From Balneolaceae bacterium (GTDB taxonomy: Bacteria; Bacteroidota; Rhodothermia; Balneolales; Balneolaceae): a stretch of 64,000 nucleotides of DNA. The translations under genes and the position numbers were made by a program. Each line of letters opens with the position of its first letter. The first letter of the stretch is position 1. The notes under the pieces are model-generated. The model was not told the origin of the DNA and did not search any database. It saw nothing but the letters and a program-made list of their open reading frames with translations. Shown one piece after another: positions 54,774-64,000 of the stretch. The DNA lies in assembly GCA_017640605.1 (NCBI GenBank), contig JAEPQH010000002.1:124001-188000 (forward strand), given 5' to 3'.

Positions 54774-55957
54774 TGAGTATTGAATTTGGAAATCGACGTT
54801 TAGTAGGCCAAAAAAGGGCAAAAGGACAAATTTCACGGATTCTAGAGTCCGAACGAATTGGGCATGCTTATCTTTTCTCAGGACCAAAAGGATCCGGTAA
54901 AACTGCATTTGCGCTGGCCTTAGCTGAAGCGGTGAACAACATCTCGCATATTACTGATCTGAATCAAACGAACATTTCGAAATATTCCTCATGGTTTACC
55001 CATCCCGATATTCACGTTTTTATCCCAAAACCAACTTCAGCAGATATTTCTGAATTGCGCGAACGTTTAGAGTTACTTGCAAAAGATCCCTACGAGATAA
55101 TCAGTTTTTCACAAAGGCCTTCATTAGATAAGGATTCAGGCTCCAAAAATCTTCAGGCTTTTTATCCGGTTGATTATTTCCGCGATGATATTCGTCCGGT
55201 TACTCGATTACGCCCTAATGAAGGAAATCGTGTCATAATTATTATGACACAAGTTGAAACTATGCGTAAAGAAACAGCCAATGCTTTTCTTAAAATTCTG
55301 GAAGAACCCTCCAGCAACTTGATGTTCATTCTTACCACTTCCAGCTACGAAAGCCTATTGCCAACCATCACTTCCAGATGTCAGCACATTCCACTGGGCA
55401 CGTTAACTACAGCGGATGTTGAACATGGCTTGATTGACATAGACGGACTAAACGAAGAAGATGCCGCCTACTTAGCAAGAGTTTCGAATGGTAACTATGC
55501 GATGACTCGGTTTTATGATGTTGACCGGCTAAGAAGTGATCGTGAAACCGTTGTCAATTTCCTTAGATTTTCATTTAGTCAGGATGCAGTGCAGTTGTCT
55601 AAAATTGCGCAAGATTGGCAAAGCAGTATGAATATTGAATCGCTGATTTCGCTGACAAATCTCATGGAAATGTATTTACGTGATTTAATGGTTTATCGCG
55701 AAACAAAAAACCGATCTTTAGTTACTAATGTAGATCAGATCGAATCGATCTCTAAATTTGTATCAGCACTTAATGACGCTCGAATTGAAGAGATGATTCA
55801 AGAGTTGGACGCAACACGCCCAATGCTTCGACAAAATATATCCCCTAAACTAATTTTTACTGTACTTTCGTTACGTTTTTCTGCGTTGATGAGAGGTTTC
55901 GACCCTGAAATAAGTACTAACGAAAACTGGAAACATCTACCCGCATTTGTTCAATGA
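54773..55957 (+). CDS. holB: DNA polymerase III delta' subunit
   Basis: Delta' is part of the clamp loader. The protein has 394 aa. Walker A GPKGSGKT lies at 37-44. LKILEEPSSNLMFILTT and TITSRCQHIPL (the SRC arginine-finger motif) are the clamp-loader landmarks. The zinc-binding cysteines found in many delta' proteins are absent. The ~200-residue C-terminal helical part is longer than usual. It overlaps ccmB by 1 nt and dapF by 4 nt, so they form one operon. Confidence 0.88.
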   Translation: MSIEFGNRRLVGQKRAKGQISRILESERIGHAYLFSGPKGSGKTAFALALAEAVNNISHITDLNQTNISKYSSWFTHPDIHVFIPKPTSADISELRERLELLAKDPYEIISFSQRPSLDKDSGSKNLQAFYPVDYFRDDIRPVTRLRPNEGNRVIIIMTQVETMRKETANAFLKILEEPSSNLMFILTTSSYESLLPTITSRCQHIPLGTLTTADVEHGLIDIDGLNEEDAAYLARVSNGNYAMTRFYDVDRLRSDRETVVNFLRFSFSQDAVQLSKIAQDWQSSMNIESLISLTNLMEMYLRDLMVYRETKNRSLVTNVDQIESISKFVSALNDARIEEMIQELDATRPMLRQNISPKLIFTVLSLRFSALMRGFDPEISTNENWKHLPAFVQ

Positions 55958-56784
55958 AAGAACTCCATTTTTATAAAATGCAAGGCACCGGTAACGACTT
56001 TGTTGTTGTTGATAACCGTAACAACACGCTTTCGCTTGATGAAATTATTGAGCATACGCCGCAACTTTGTGATCGTATTTTTGGAATCGGAGCCGACGGT
56101 TTTATAGCTTTGAACGCACCTGTTTTACCCGACACTGATTATACCATGATTTACCGCAATGCCGATGGTTCTGACGCCGGGATGTGTGGTAATGGCGCAC
56201 GATGCCTTGCTCGTTTAGCTTGGCAATTAGGCATGGGAACCTCGTTTACATTTAACGTACACGATGCCATTTACAAAGCCTCGGTAAATGAAGAAAACGG
56301 ATTAATTAGTATTTGCTTCCCTGATACATTACAACCGAAACGTTTATATATCGACGATTTGAACTTGTTACAAATCTATCCGGGAACTGAGCATCTAGTT
56401 TGGCAAACCGATCTGCATAGACTTTCGGATGAAGAGGAAATCACAAAACTTGGCCGAAAAATCAGAAATCATCCCTCGGTAAACCCACCCGGAAGTAATG
56501 TTAATTTTGTTGCTATCAATTCAGAAAAACACATTCACCTTCAAACATACGAACGTGGTGTAGAAGGGTTAACGCAAGCTTGTGGAACGGGTGCGATAGC
56601 CTCTGCATTGGCAACAGATTTTTTAAGCTCACCAGAAGCAAATGAAATCAGAAACATTCAGGTTACGGTAAAAGGTGGTATTCTAAATGTTAAGTTTAAA
56701 AGAAACGAATCCACCGGTCATTACGAAGACATTGAACTTACAGGACCCGCAGCCGTTGTTTATGAAGGAACCTTCCATCTCTAG
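55954..56784 (+). CDS. dapF: Diaminopimelate epimerase
   Basis: DapF makes meso-diaminopimelate for peptidoglycan and lysine. The protein has 276 aa. The two catalytic cysteines lie in GMCGNGARC (Cys78) and in QACGTGAIAS (Cys210). Opening FYKMQGTGNDFVVVDNR is diagnostic. The ATG overlaps the holB stop by 4 nt. The gene after it begins inside its last 23 bases. Confidence 0.96.
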   Translation: MKELHFYKMQGTGNDFVVVDNRNNTLSLDEIIEHTPQLCDRIFGIGADGFIALNAPVLPDTDYTMIYRNADGSDAGMCGNGARCLARLAWQLGMGTSFTFNVHDAIYKASVNEENGLISICFPDTLQPKRLYIDDLNLLQIYPGTEHLVWQTDLHRLSDEEEITKLGRKIRNHPSVNPPGSNVNFVAINSEKHIHLQTYERGVEGLTQACGTGAIASALATDFLSSPEANEIRNIQVTVKGGILNVKFKRNESTGHYEDIELTGPAAVVYEGTFHL

Positions 56785-58057
56785 ATTAATCCTTGTTTCA
56801 TTTCTTATTATTTTTGGCGCTTGTGGTGGATCTTATTCCGGAATAGATAATTCATCCGAACCAAAAACCACGTCTACCTCTGAGCTTTTAGTCCCAGGAC
56901 AAACGCCATTGCCCGGGAGTATCAAGGGAGTTCAATTCTTCAGAAAAAATTATCCAGGATCCCCACCAATAATCCGTCTTGGAACCGCTGATCGATTATC
57001 ACTAAAGTTTGATGAACTAAGTAGCGTTGGTGGCCGATTTAGGGTGCGAATTACTCACCATAATAAAGATTGGTCCCCCTCCGGTTTAGCTGATGTATGG
57101 GTCTTTGAGCATTCATCGGAATCTGACTTCGGTGGTGGAGAATTAAATCAAAATGAACGACCTAATTTTTTCAGTTATTCGTATGAATTTCCAAATCGCG
57201 AGCTGAAGTTTCTAGTGAGTGGCAATTATTTGATACACATCTACGACTTTCAATCTGATACCGAATTATTTAGCCTACCATTTTTTATAACTGAAAACGA
57301 AGGTGAGTTACAACCTGATGTGGAAACCATTTTTAATGCCGGTCCATTTGGTGCCGCAATGCATGAACTTTCGGGCAGATATAGAATTCCTGATTTAGTT
57401 GAATTCCCCCAATTCGACTTAAGCTATCGTTTAGCACAGAATCGATTTTGGGGTTCAGATAAAACTCCACAGGAAAGCTCTTATACAGGCCAAGACTTTA
57501 CTACATTCCGAACCACAAGAAACCAATTGTTTGCAGGTTATCAAGAATTCTACAGTCTTGATCTTCGAAATCTAAGTACACAAAACGGGCAAATTTTTGG
57601 TATTGAACGAGCAGAAGTCCCTCAGAAAGTAATCCTTCAACCCGATTATTTTAATTTTTCAAGTGATGTTCGAACCATCACAGAAACAGGATTTGGCCGG
57701 CCATTGCAAACAAGAGAGGCAGCTTATTTAAACGTATTATTCAGATATGAGACTCAGGGTGAAATCTCGAGAAATGCTCAGGTTTTTCTGATTGGAGATT
57801 TCAACCAATGGACGGTCTCTAAGAGATACGAACTTGAAGTCAATCCTGCTTCGGGATTCATGGAAGTGTCAGCACTAATCAAACAGGGGATTTATAATTA
57901 CCGGTACGTGTTATTCGAAGACGGAGAAATAAAGCCGCTAAGAAATCTTGAGTCGTTAGCACAAAAGCCACAAGAATATGCGGCTTTTGTGTATTACAGA
58001 GATCCACAGCAACAATATGATCGTTTGCTGAATACCCGAATATTTTATTCCGAGTAA
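56762..58057 (+). CDS. DUF5103 lipoprotein (type IX secretion plug-like)
   Basis: The ATG at 56762 begins a lipoprotein signal (ISRLILVSFLIIFGAC, lipobox FGAC). The protein has 431 aa. The DUF5103/T9SS-plug landmarks are RLSLKFDELSSVGGRFRVRITHHNKDW, then LPFFITENEG, LSYRLAQNRFWGSD and FLIGDFNQWTVSKRYELEVN. In Flavobacterium a protein of this family plugs the SprA channel of the type IX secretion system. The start lies inside the last 23 bp of dapF, so translation is coupled. A frame start at 56687 has no signal peptide and is rejected. Confidence 0.83.
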   Translation: MKEPSISRLILVSFLIIFGACGGSYSGIDNSSEPKTTSTSELLVPGQTPLPGSIKGVQFFRKNYPGSPPIIRLGTADRLSLKFDELSSVGGRFRVRITHHNKDWSPSGLADVWVFEHSSESDFGGGELNQNERPNFFSYSYEFPNRELKFLVSGNYLIHIYDFQSDTELFSLPFFITENEGELQPDVETIFNAGPFGAAMHELSGRYRIPDLVEFPQFDLSYRLAQNRFWGSDKTPQESSYTGQDFTTFRTTRNQLFAGYQEFYSLDLRNLSTQNGQIFGIERAEVPQKVILQPDYFNFSSDVRTITETGFGRPLQTREAAYLNVLFRYETQGEISRNAQVFLIGDFNQWTVSKRYELEVNPASGFMEVSALIKQGIYNYRYVLFEDGEIKPLRNLESLAQKPQEYAAFVYYRDPQQQYDRLLNTRIFYSE

Positions 58058-58059
58058 GT

Positions 58060-61000
58060 TTAGAAATCGATTCCTATTGAGAAATAGTGGATGGGGTCTT
58101 TTCTGAAACCGTCGCGACCATAAGGCCATGCAACATCCCAACGAAATGGAAGTCCAAACACGATGGTTCTGAGACCAAAACCGGAACCTATCAAAACATC
58201 TCCATCGAGGTAAGAGAATTCCTGAGTAAATTCATTGGGCGAGTCTACAAACCTGCTCTGGTTAAAATCGTAGTATCTTACTACTTCTTCACCCACTCTG
58301 AAATCAAGATCAGCTCCATTTGAAACTAGGAAAACTTCTTCACCATTTATATTCTGAAACGTTTGATCAATTTCATATCCCCAGGCTGTACCGGCATCAA
58401 TAAAAAATGCCGCGGTTATATTGTATAATGGCAAAATGGGGATGGCCCCCGGAATTACAGCAGCAAATAATGGGACTCTAAGTTCTGCATTAATTAGGGA
58501 ATATTTGTTTCCATAAAGTGAGGAATAATCATAGCCGCGGAGAGGCATAGCCGGTAGCGTAAAGAAAGTATCTGTTAAACGTTCAAACGGTATACCATTG
58601 TCCGACCATCGGTAATTAATCCATCCAAGCATACCACCCAGAAAGTATGTTTGAGATTCTGGGCCAACCGATACAGCCCCTGAACCTCGCAGGGCAATGG
58701 TTGAATTACGTCCTAGATTCACATAATGTCTAAAATCTCCTGAAATCGAGGCAAATGTGGGTGAATCTATGCCTAAGCCCGGAGATGCCGAAACTGTAAA
58801 CGTAAAGCGAGTTCCGCCTTGGGGCGTTATAAAACCGGGTAAGGTAGCGTCTTTTGTATAGCTTACATTAGGATACAAAAAAGATCCCCGTGTGGTTTGC
58901 GCATCAACATTGCCGGCATTACCAAAATACGTTGTTACGCCATCGTAGTCTCTTATCAAACTTACCCAAGTTACATTAGCATCAATCCGACGGAATTTAT
59001 CGATTGGATACTGCATTCCAACTCCAAGCCCTAAGGTTCTGAATCGTAATAATTCACCTAGTAGTGTTTGATATTGGCGACTCGTATGAAAATAGGATGC
59101 AAAGAAATTAGTTCTATTCTTTAAATACCCATATTGAACGGAGTAATCACTGTTTCGTAAATCGGTCTGGAAGTTGGTTCCTAACGATAATTGATGATCA
59201 CCGAGTAAATCACTGATAATGAATTGGGTGAATGCATAAGTACCATAAGTGGAAGCAACTACCGATGGGCTGTAAGCCACGTCGGTACTAAACGTTAGCC
59301 GATAAGGACGAGGAAGATATCTACCATCTTCGGTAACGTTATCGTCCGGTTCGAATAAAAACTGGTCTTCTAAAACAAGTGTAGTGTCTTCAAAGATTTC
59401 TTCTGAAAACACGTAATTTCTAAAATCTATTTCTCCACTTGTCTCACTATCTGTAGTTTCAGCTTGGTCTTTTTCGGCTTCTTTTTCGATTTGTGCTCTA
59501 TCTGCTCCAGAAATTACGCCTTGTGCATACATTTCTTGAGCATAAAAGGTAGCCGGTACTCGTACCGATTGTGGTTCCTGAGCACGTCTTTTAGCCCAAT
59601 AATTATCAGATAACTGAGTTTCTTTTTTTCTGGCGAATGGCGTTTTCAATAAAAATATATCCAAATAACCTTCATTGATTGAACTAAAAGCTATTCTACT
59701 TCCATCTCCTGAAATAGAATGTTGAGAAATGCCAGTTTGTAAGTCGGTTAATGGAAAAGCCTCTCCTGTTTCAAGATTGTGCTCGTAAATATTTTGAATT
59801 CCGTTTTTATCCGAGTTATAAATCAAACGACCTGTTCTAGTTATCTGAGGTTGTTTTTCTGTCCAACCGGGCGTATTAGTGATTCGCTCTGCAACTCCGT
59901 CACCTACTTTTACTCGATACACATCCATTTGATAAATGCTGTAGTCTTTCAACAATCTGTGATCGGTGGTGTAAGTATGTAGTTCAACTTGATCAGAACG
60001 AGCTGAAGTGAAGAATAAATGTTGCGAATCGTTATCCCAGTAGGGTTCAGCGTCAGTGAAAAAATCACCCGTTAAATTTGTAAGTGTACCAGTTCGTAGC
60101 TCGTATACAAAAATATCCTGGTAAGGTCCGATGTTACCATCAAATGCTATTTTTTCTCCATCGGGCGACCAATTTACAGAACCGATTGCATCGAGATTGG
60201 GAATTCTAATTTTTTCAGTTTTCCGCGTTCGATAGTCAATAATAGCGAGCTCATCTACTCCTTTCGTTTTTGTGGAAAGAGCAATGCGTTGTCCATCGGG
60301 TGACCATGTTAGGTTGGGATTCAGAATGTTTAGCTCTTCAAAATCAGGGTCGTCTTCTCCGCGAACTACAGTTTTTAGTTTCTGTCCATTTAATGCATTA
60401 ATAACAATTACATCAAAATAGCCTCGCTTGTTGGTGATGAAAGCAATTTTATCGCCTTGAGGAGTAATTGCCGGACTTGTGTTATAAGTTCCGTAATCAC
60501 CCCTTCGCGTCATTAACGTAGCGATTGATTTTGCAGATTGTCGCTCTGCAACTTCCGGGAAGTAGCGTTTTTTGAGCGATTCTTCCCATCGTTCTGAAAG
60601 TTCTTGTATGCTAAGGCCTAAAGACTGTACAAAACCATATTCGATGCTACGACTAGTTTTAATTCGATTAAGAATTTCTGCAATTTTTTCCCGGCCGTAT
60701 TCTTCCACAATAAAATTCCAAACCGATTGCCCCCCTCGGTACGCATAATAGCCACTTAATCGAGGAATTGGAGGCAGATATCCATTTATAACCGCATCTC
60801 TGATAAACATATCGGTGTTCGTATCCCAACCGAGTGCCGTGTATTCTGCCAATCCTTCTTCGAACCACAGAGGAAATACTAACTGAATATTATTGCTAAT
60901 GATAGACTGAACGGAACCGCCGTAAAACATATCATTAAATACAGCATGTACAAGTTCGTGGTGCAATGTTCGGCGGAAATCGTTGTAATCTCCATCGAAA

Positions 61001-61386
61001 GGAACCGTCATTCTGTTTTTGAACTTGTCGGTTACCCCTCCTATACCCTCAGCACTTGTAGGTAGAGCAACCACGTTCGTTTGTGAAAAATCGTTGTGCG
61101 AATCATAGATAATCAATGGTATTCGATCTACAATTTCATGATCAAAATCAGCTTGAAGTTGCAGGTAAGCAGATTCTAGGCTCTGTGCAGCAAATTCAGC
61201 TAATTCGTAGTTTTTTTCGCCGTAGTAATAAATATCGAAGTGTTTCGATTGTATAAATCTCCAATCAAAATCTTCGTATTGAACCCGGTTTTTTCCAAAA
61301 GCTGCATATTGTGCGTGAAGTGCTGAAAAACTGGAGCCGATAATAAAACCGACTAAAATGGCAATACTTTTGAATTTGATCATCAC
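58060..61386 (-). CDS. Peptidase-MA-like / TolB-propeller / Omp85-like barrel fusion protein
   Basis: The protein has 1108 aa. A signal peptide (SIAILVGFIIGSSFSALHAQ) is followed by three parts. First, a zinc-peptidase-like domain with HELVH at 143-147 and WFEEGLAEY with Glu177 as a third ligand. Second, a six- or seven-bladed PD40/TolB propeller, about 300-620, with repeats such as LTWSPDGQRIALS and VNWSPDGEKIAFD. Third, an Omp85-like C-terminal barrel, about 690-1108, ending HYFSIGIDF. An acidic linker (EKEAEKDQAETTDSETSG) joins the last two. It lies 9 bp after rnr in the tamB-rnr operon. Function is unknown. Confidence 0.85.
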   Translation of the reverse strand: MMIKFKSIAILVGFIIGSSFSALHAQYAAFGKNRVQYEDFDWRFIQSKHFDIYYYGEKNYELAEFAAQSLESAYLQLQADFDHEIVDRIPLIIYDSHNDFSQTNVVALPTSAEGIGGVTDKFKNRMTVPFDGDYNDFRRTLHHELVHAVFNDMFYGGSVQSIISNNIQLVFPLWFEEGLAEYTALGWDTNTDMFIRDAVINGYLPPIPRLSGYYAYRGGQSVWNFIVEEYGREKIAEILNRIKTSRSIEYGFVQSLGLSIQELSERWEESLKKRYFPEVAERQSAKSIATLMTRRGDYGTYNTSPAITPQGDKIAFITNKRGYFDVIVINALNGQKLKTVVRGEDDPDFEELNILNPNLTWSPDGQRIALSTKTKGVDELAIIDYRTRKTEKIRIPNLDAIGSVNWSPDGEKIAFDGNIGPYQDIFVYELRTGTLTNLTGDFFTDAEPYWDNDSQHLFFTSARSDQVELHTYTTDHRLLKDYSIYQMDVYRVKVGDGVAERITNTPGWTEKQPQITRTGRLIYNSDKNGIQNIYEHNLETGEAFPLTDLQTGISQHSISGDGSRIAFSSINEGYLDIFLLKTPFARKKETQLSDNYWAKRRAQEPQSVRVPATFYAQEMYAQGVISGADRAQIEKEAEKDQAETTDSETSGEIDFRNYVFSEEIFEDTTLVLEDQFLFEPDDNVTEDGRYLPRPYRLTFSTDVAYSPSVVASTYGTYAFTQFIISDLLGDHQLSLGTNFQTDLRNSDYSVQYGYLKNRTNFFASYFHTSRQYQTLLGELLRFRTLGLGVGMQYPIDKFRRIDANVTWVSLIRDYDGVTTYFGNAGNVDAQTTRGSFLYPNVSYTKDATLPGFITPQGGTRFTFTVSASPGLGIDSPTFASISGDFRHYVNLGRNSTIALRGSGAVSVGPESQTYFLGGMLGWINYRWSDNGIPFERLTDTFFTLPAMPLRGYDYSSLYGNKYSLINAELRVPLFAAVIPGAIPILPLYNITAAFFIDAGTAWGYEIDQTFQNINGEEVFLVSNGADLDFRVGEEVVRYYDFNQSRFVDSPNEFTQEFSYLDGDVLIGSGFGLRTIVFGLPFRWDVAWPYGRDGFRKDPIHYFSIGIDF

Positions 61387-61395
61387 TTTAATTTT

Positions 61396-63561
61396 TTAAG
61401 CTGGTATAAAATCTATTTGTCTCTTCTGATGGTTAACACTTTCCACCTTCACCTTAATTTCATCGCCAAGGCGATATCGTATTTTACTGGAACGACCTAC
61501 TAAACTGTGAGATTTTTGATCGTAATGGAAGTAATCTCGTTTTAAATCACTAACTCGCACCATGCCTTCGCAATGAATTTCTTTCAAATCAACAAAAATT
61601 CCTCGTTCAGTTACTCCACTGATTACACCTTCAAATTCTTCTCCAATCCGATCGGCTAAGAATTCAACTTGCTTCAGTTTTATGGAGTCTCGTTCTGCAT
61701 CTACCGCTACTCGTTCTCTAGCGCTACAATGCTCGCCGTGTTTACGAAGCACATCGTAGTTGTAAGCTTGCGTGCCTTTATAATAGCTTTTGAGCAAACG
61801 GTGGACAATCACGTCGGGGTAACGGCGAATGGGGCTCGTAAAGTGTGCATAATGTTTAAAGCCTAGCCCAAAATGTCCCAGATTGTCGGGACTATATTCT
61901 GCCTTTGCCATGGCACGTAGTGTCAACTCATTAACTATGATCTCCACACTCGAGCCTTTCACTTTCTCCAACAAACGGTTAATTGATTTTGGAGAGATAC
62001 TATCGCCCAGTTGAAAATCAATTCCTATTGGCTTCACACTGTCTGCTACGGCTGCCAATTTTTTATCATCGGGCCGATCGTGTACGCGATAAAAGAATGG
62101 AAATAATGTTTTAGATTTTTTTCTATTCGATTTCTGTCGTAATCGATCGATATGCTCTGCCACTGTTTTATTTGCCATTAGCATGCATTCCTCGATTAAC
62201 CGATGCGCAAAAATTCGCTTTTTTAGGATTACTTTTATCGGCTTTCCATTTTCGTCGAGCACAAAACGAGGTTCAGGAGTATCAAAATCGATTGCTCCTT
62301 CCTTAAAGCGTTTATCCATTAACACTTTTGCCAATTTACCGGCTAAATGTACTTCGTTTTGAAGTGAATGTGACTCACCATCTAGAATACTTTGTGCTTC
62401 CTCGTAGGTAAATCGTTGCTTCGAGTGAATAATGGTTTCTTCGATGGAATAATCTACCAAATGCCCGTTCGAATCAATCTCCATAAAGCAGCTGTAACAA
62501 AGCTTATCTTCTTCCGGGCGAAGAGAGCAAACTCCGTTACTTAGTCGCTCCGGTAACATGGGTATAACCCGATCAACCAAATAAATACTTGTTGCCCGAG
62601 CATAGGCTTCTTCATCAAGAATAGAATCTTTAGGCATGTAGGCAGTCACATCTGCAATGTGTACGCCCAGATAGAAGTTTCCATTCTCTAAATATTTAAT
62701 ACTGAGTGCATCGTCAAAATCTTTGGCGTCTACGGGATCGATAGTAAATATGGTTTCGTCTCGTAAATCCACCCTTCGTTCAATTTCCTCTTCGGGAATA
62801 TCAAGAGGAATTTCTTCAGCAAACTGCTCTACATTTTTCGGAAAATCGGCCTTAAGCTCATTTTCAGCTAATATGGATAAAATATTTGCATCGTTGGAAC
62901 CAGATTTTCCCAGAACTGAAGTAATAACTGCCTCAGGCAATGCTTTTTGATGTACCCAGTTTTTAAGCTCAAAAACTACTTTATCATCATTTTCTGCACC
63001 ATTTACATTTTCAGGTTGTACAAAAAAGTCGGTATGAGCTGATTTTATATCCGGTTCAATGATAAAAGTTTTAACCCCGGTACGTTTTAGAGTACCAACA
63101 TAAAAGTCTTTTCCTCTTTCAAGGATGTCTACTACTTTCCCTTTTGGTTGTCCGGTTCGTTTATTCGTTCCTTGAATTAATACTCGTACAATGTCATCGG
63201 GCAATGCAGTGTTAGTTTCTCTTCTTGATACCTGCACGTCATCGTCTAACTCATCAATAATTACATAGCCGGTGCCTCTGGGCGTGATTTGAATTCTACC
63301 TTCGAGTGTGCCCCGAAAGTTTTTCATATTTCTTTTAGCTGTCTTTTTTTCGCCTTTTGTACTAATGCTGTTCCCTGATTTAAATAATAATCCTTTCGAA
63401 GCTAAGCTATTTAATGCTTTATCAAATCTTCGATACTCTTTTTTACTGTTTAATTGTAAAACATCTTCCAGTTCGTCTTTGTTAAACGTTTGTTTTGGAT
63501 GATTCTTTACAAGATCAAAAATTAATTCTTCGAGTGAACTGAGCCTTTTATTTCTGCTCAT
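61396..63561 (-). CDS. rnr: Ribonuclease R
   Basis: RNase R is a 3'-5' exoribonuclease able to degrade structured RNA. The protein has 721 aa. An N-terminal winged-helix (LEELIFDLVKNHPKQTF) precedes two cold-shock domains, then the RNB catalytic core with TIDPVDAKDFDDALS and the HFTSPIRRYPDVIVHRLL motif, then an S1 domain (EFEGVISGVTERGIFVDL). It is shorter than the 813 aa of Escherichia coli because the basic C-terminal tail is missing. It lies 35 bp after the tamB stop. Confidence 0.96.
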   Translation of the reverse strand: MSRNKRLSSLEELIFDLVKNHPKQTFNKDELEDVLQLNSKKEYRRFDKALNSLASKGLLFKSGNSISTKGEKKTAKRNMKNFRGTLEGRIQITPRGTGYVIIDELDDDVQVSRRETNTALPDDIVRVLIQGTNKRTGQPKGKVVDILERGKDFYVGTLKRTGVKTFIIEPDIKSAHTDFFVQPENVNGAENDDKVVFELKNWVHQKALPEAVITSVLGKSGSNDANILSILAENELKADFPKNVEQFAEEIPLDIPEEEIERRVDLRDETIFTIDPVDAKDFDDALSIKYLENGNFYLGVHIADVTAYMPKDSILDEEAYARATSIYLVDRVIPMLPERLSNGVCSLRPEEDKLCYSCFMEIDSNGHLVDYSIEETIIHSKQRFTYEEAQSILDGESHSLQNEVHLAGKLAKVLMDKRFKEGAIDFDTPEPRFVLDENGKPIKVILKKRIFAHRLIEECMLMANKTVAEHIDRLRQKSNRKKSKTLFPFFYRVHDRPDDKKLAAVADSVKPIGIDFQLGDSISPKSINRLLEKVKGSSVEIIVNELTLRAMAKAEYSPDNLGHFGLGFKHYAHFTSPIRRYPDVIVHRLLKSYYKGTQAYNYDVLRKHGEHCSARERVAVDAERDSIKLKQVEFLADRIGEEFEGVISGVTERGIFVDLKEIHCEGMVRVSDLKRDYFHYDQKSHSLVGRSSKIRYRLGDEIKVKVESVNHQKRQIDFIPA

Positions 63562-63596
63562 TTATTCCCCTATTGTAAGTGATTGTAATTAGATAG

Positions 63597-64000
63597 TTAG
63601 TTTGTAGTTGCAATTTCTTCTTTGTTGGTATTTTTGCCGAATAGTTTTCTAAACGGTTTAGTTAGCCTTCTGAAAAACTCCTGCCAGCTGTTAAAGCTCA
63701 CATCGGCTTCTAAACCAACGCCATTTATATCCTGCGATTGTTGGGTATCATCAGCACCCGAAGCATTACTAAAAGTAGGATCTTGGCGATGGAAAGCCGT
63801 TACCGAAAGTGTATTGTTAATGCGATAGGTTGCACCAATGTCGCCAATATTCGATTGAGCTCCTGTAATTTGGCCTTCTCTACTCAATATAATCCGATCA
63901 TTGTACAAACGCAGAGCCACTCCAAGATCAACATTATTATAAGTATTTAGATTAAAATCGATGTCTAAGCTACCAATATCACTTCTCAATAAAGAATTGA
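63597..64000 (-). CDS. TamB (DUF490) C-terminal fragment, cut by the window edge
   Basis: Only the last ~134 residues are in the window, and the frame stays open to base 64000. SDIGSLDIDFNLNTYNNVDLGVALRL, then ILSREGQITGAQSNIGDIGATYRI, SVTAFHRQDPTF and GLEADVSFNSWQEFFRRL match the TamB C-terminal domain of Bacteroidota-type proteins. TamB bridges the inner and outer membranes and helps insert outer-membrane proteins or move lipids. It ends in a basic tail (RRLTKPFRKLFGKNTN). It is the first visible gene of the tamB-rnr-barrel operon. Confidence 0.82.
   Translation of the reverse strand, partial: NSLLRSDIGSLDIDFNLNTYNNVDLGVALRLYNDRIILSREGQITGAQSNIGDIGATYRINNTLSVTAFHRQDPTFSNASGADDTQQSQDINGVGLEADVSFNSWQEFFRRLTKPFRKLFGKNTNKEEIATTN

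Overview
The window is ordinary-looking chromosomal DNA of a moderately AT-rich Gram-negative bacterium of the Bacteroidota/FCB group. My best inference is the Balneolota (relatives of Balneola or Gracilimonas). The pointers are an F-type ATP synthase operon ordered B-E-F-H-A-G with no beta/epsilon genes, a bactofilin plus M23 peptidase, a Wzi-type barrel, DUF4139, DUF2911 and DUF5103 proteins, many signal-peptide barrel proteins, and start regions with little Shine-Dalgarno signal. No transposase, integrase, phage gene, CRISPR array or rRNA is visible. One tRNA (Ser, UGA) is present.

Layout. 1-9.2 kb: the 3' part of a DUF4139 protein, then rsmB, valS, a PcrA/UvrD helicase and a barrel protein. 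9.2-17.4 kb: lon, preceded by a candidate sigma-54 promoter, a small unknown, a kinase-like phosphotransferase with an inositol-monophosphatase-type enzyme, a convergent B12-type radical SAM protein, and a PAS histidine kinase whose reading frame is broken at an A-run. 17.6-25.4 kb: a PfpI/DJ-1 protein, a DUF481 barrel, PEP carboxylase with an agmatinase-family enzyme, a PaiB-like protein, a degenerate serine hydrolase and a two-gene microprotein unit. 25.4-36.5 kb is an envelope region: RND/MMPL exporter, DUF3047, two GT4 glycosyltransferases, a polytopic membrane protein, Wzi barrel, GT8-like protein, MlaC and TolC.

36.6-46.4 kb is one tightly packed minus-strand block: guaB, a glycosyltransferase, M23 peptidase, bactofilin, atpZ, an atpI-like gene, then atpB-E-F-H-A-G and tRNA-Ser. 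Bactofilin overlaps atpZ by 4 nt, so cell-shape and energy genes are probably cotranscribed. 46.4-49.5 kb holds two tandem unknown membrane paralogues of equal length, another unknown and a DUF2911-TPR protein. 49.5-54 kb holds folD, an orphan sigma-54 response regulator, a PBP4-type carboxypeptidase and a PtsN-like EIIA protein. 54-58 kb is an overlapping plus-strand operon: ccmB, holB, dapF and a DUF5103 lipoprotein. 58-64 kb on the minus strand reads tamB (cut by the window edge), rnr, and a 1108-residue protein joining a zinc-peptidase-like domain, a TolB-type propeller and an Omp85-like barrel.

Most genes are housekeeping or envelope genes. The points most worth a second look are the peptidase-propeller-barrel fusion in a tamB operon, the bactofilin/ATP synthase overlap, the frameshifted kinase, the possible sigma-54 control of lon, and the tandem unknown paralogues.
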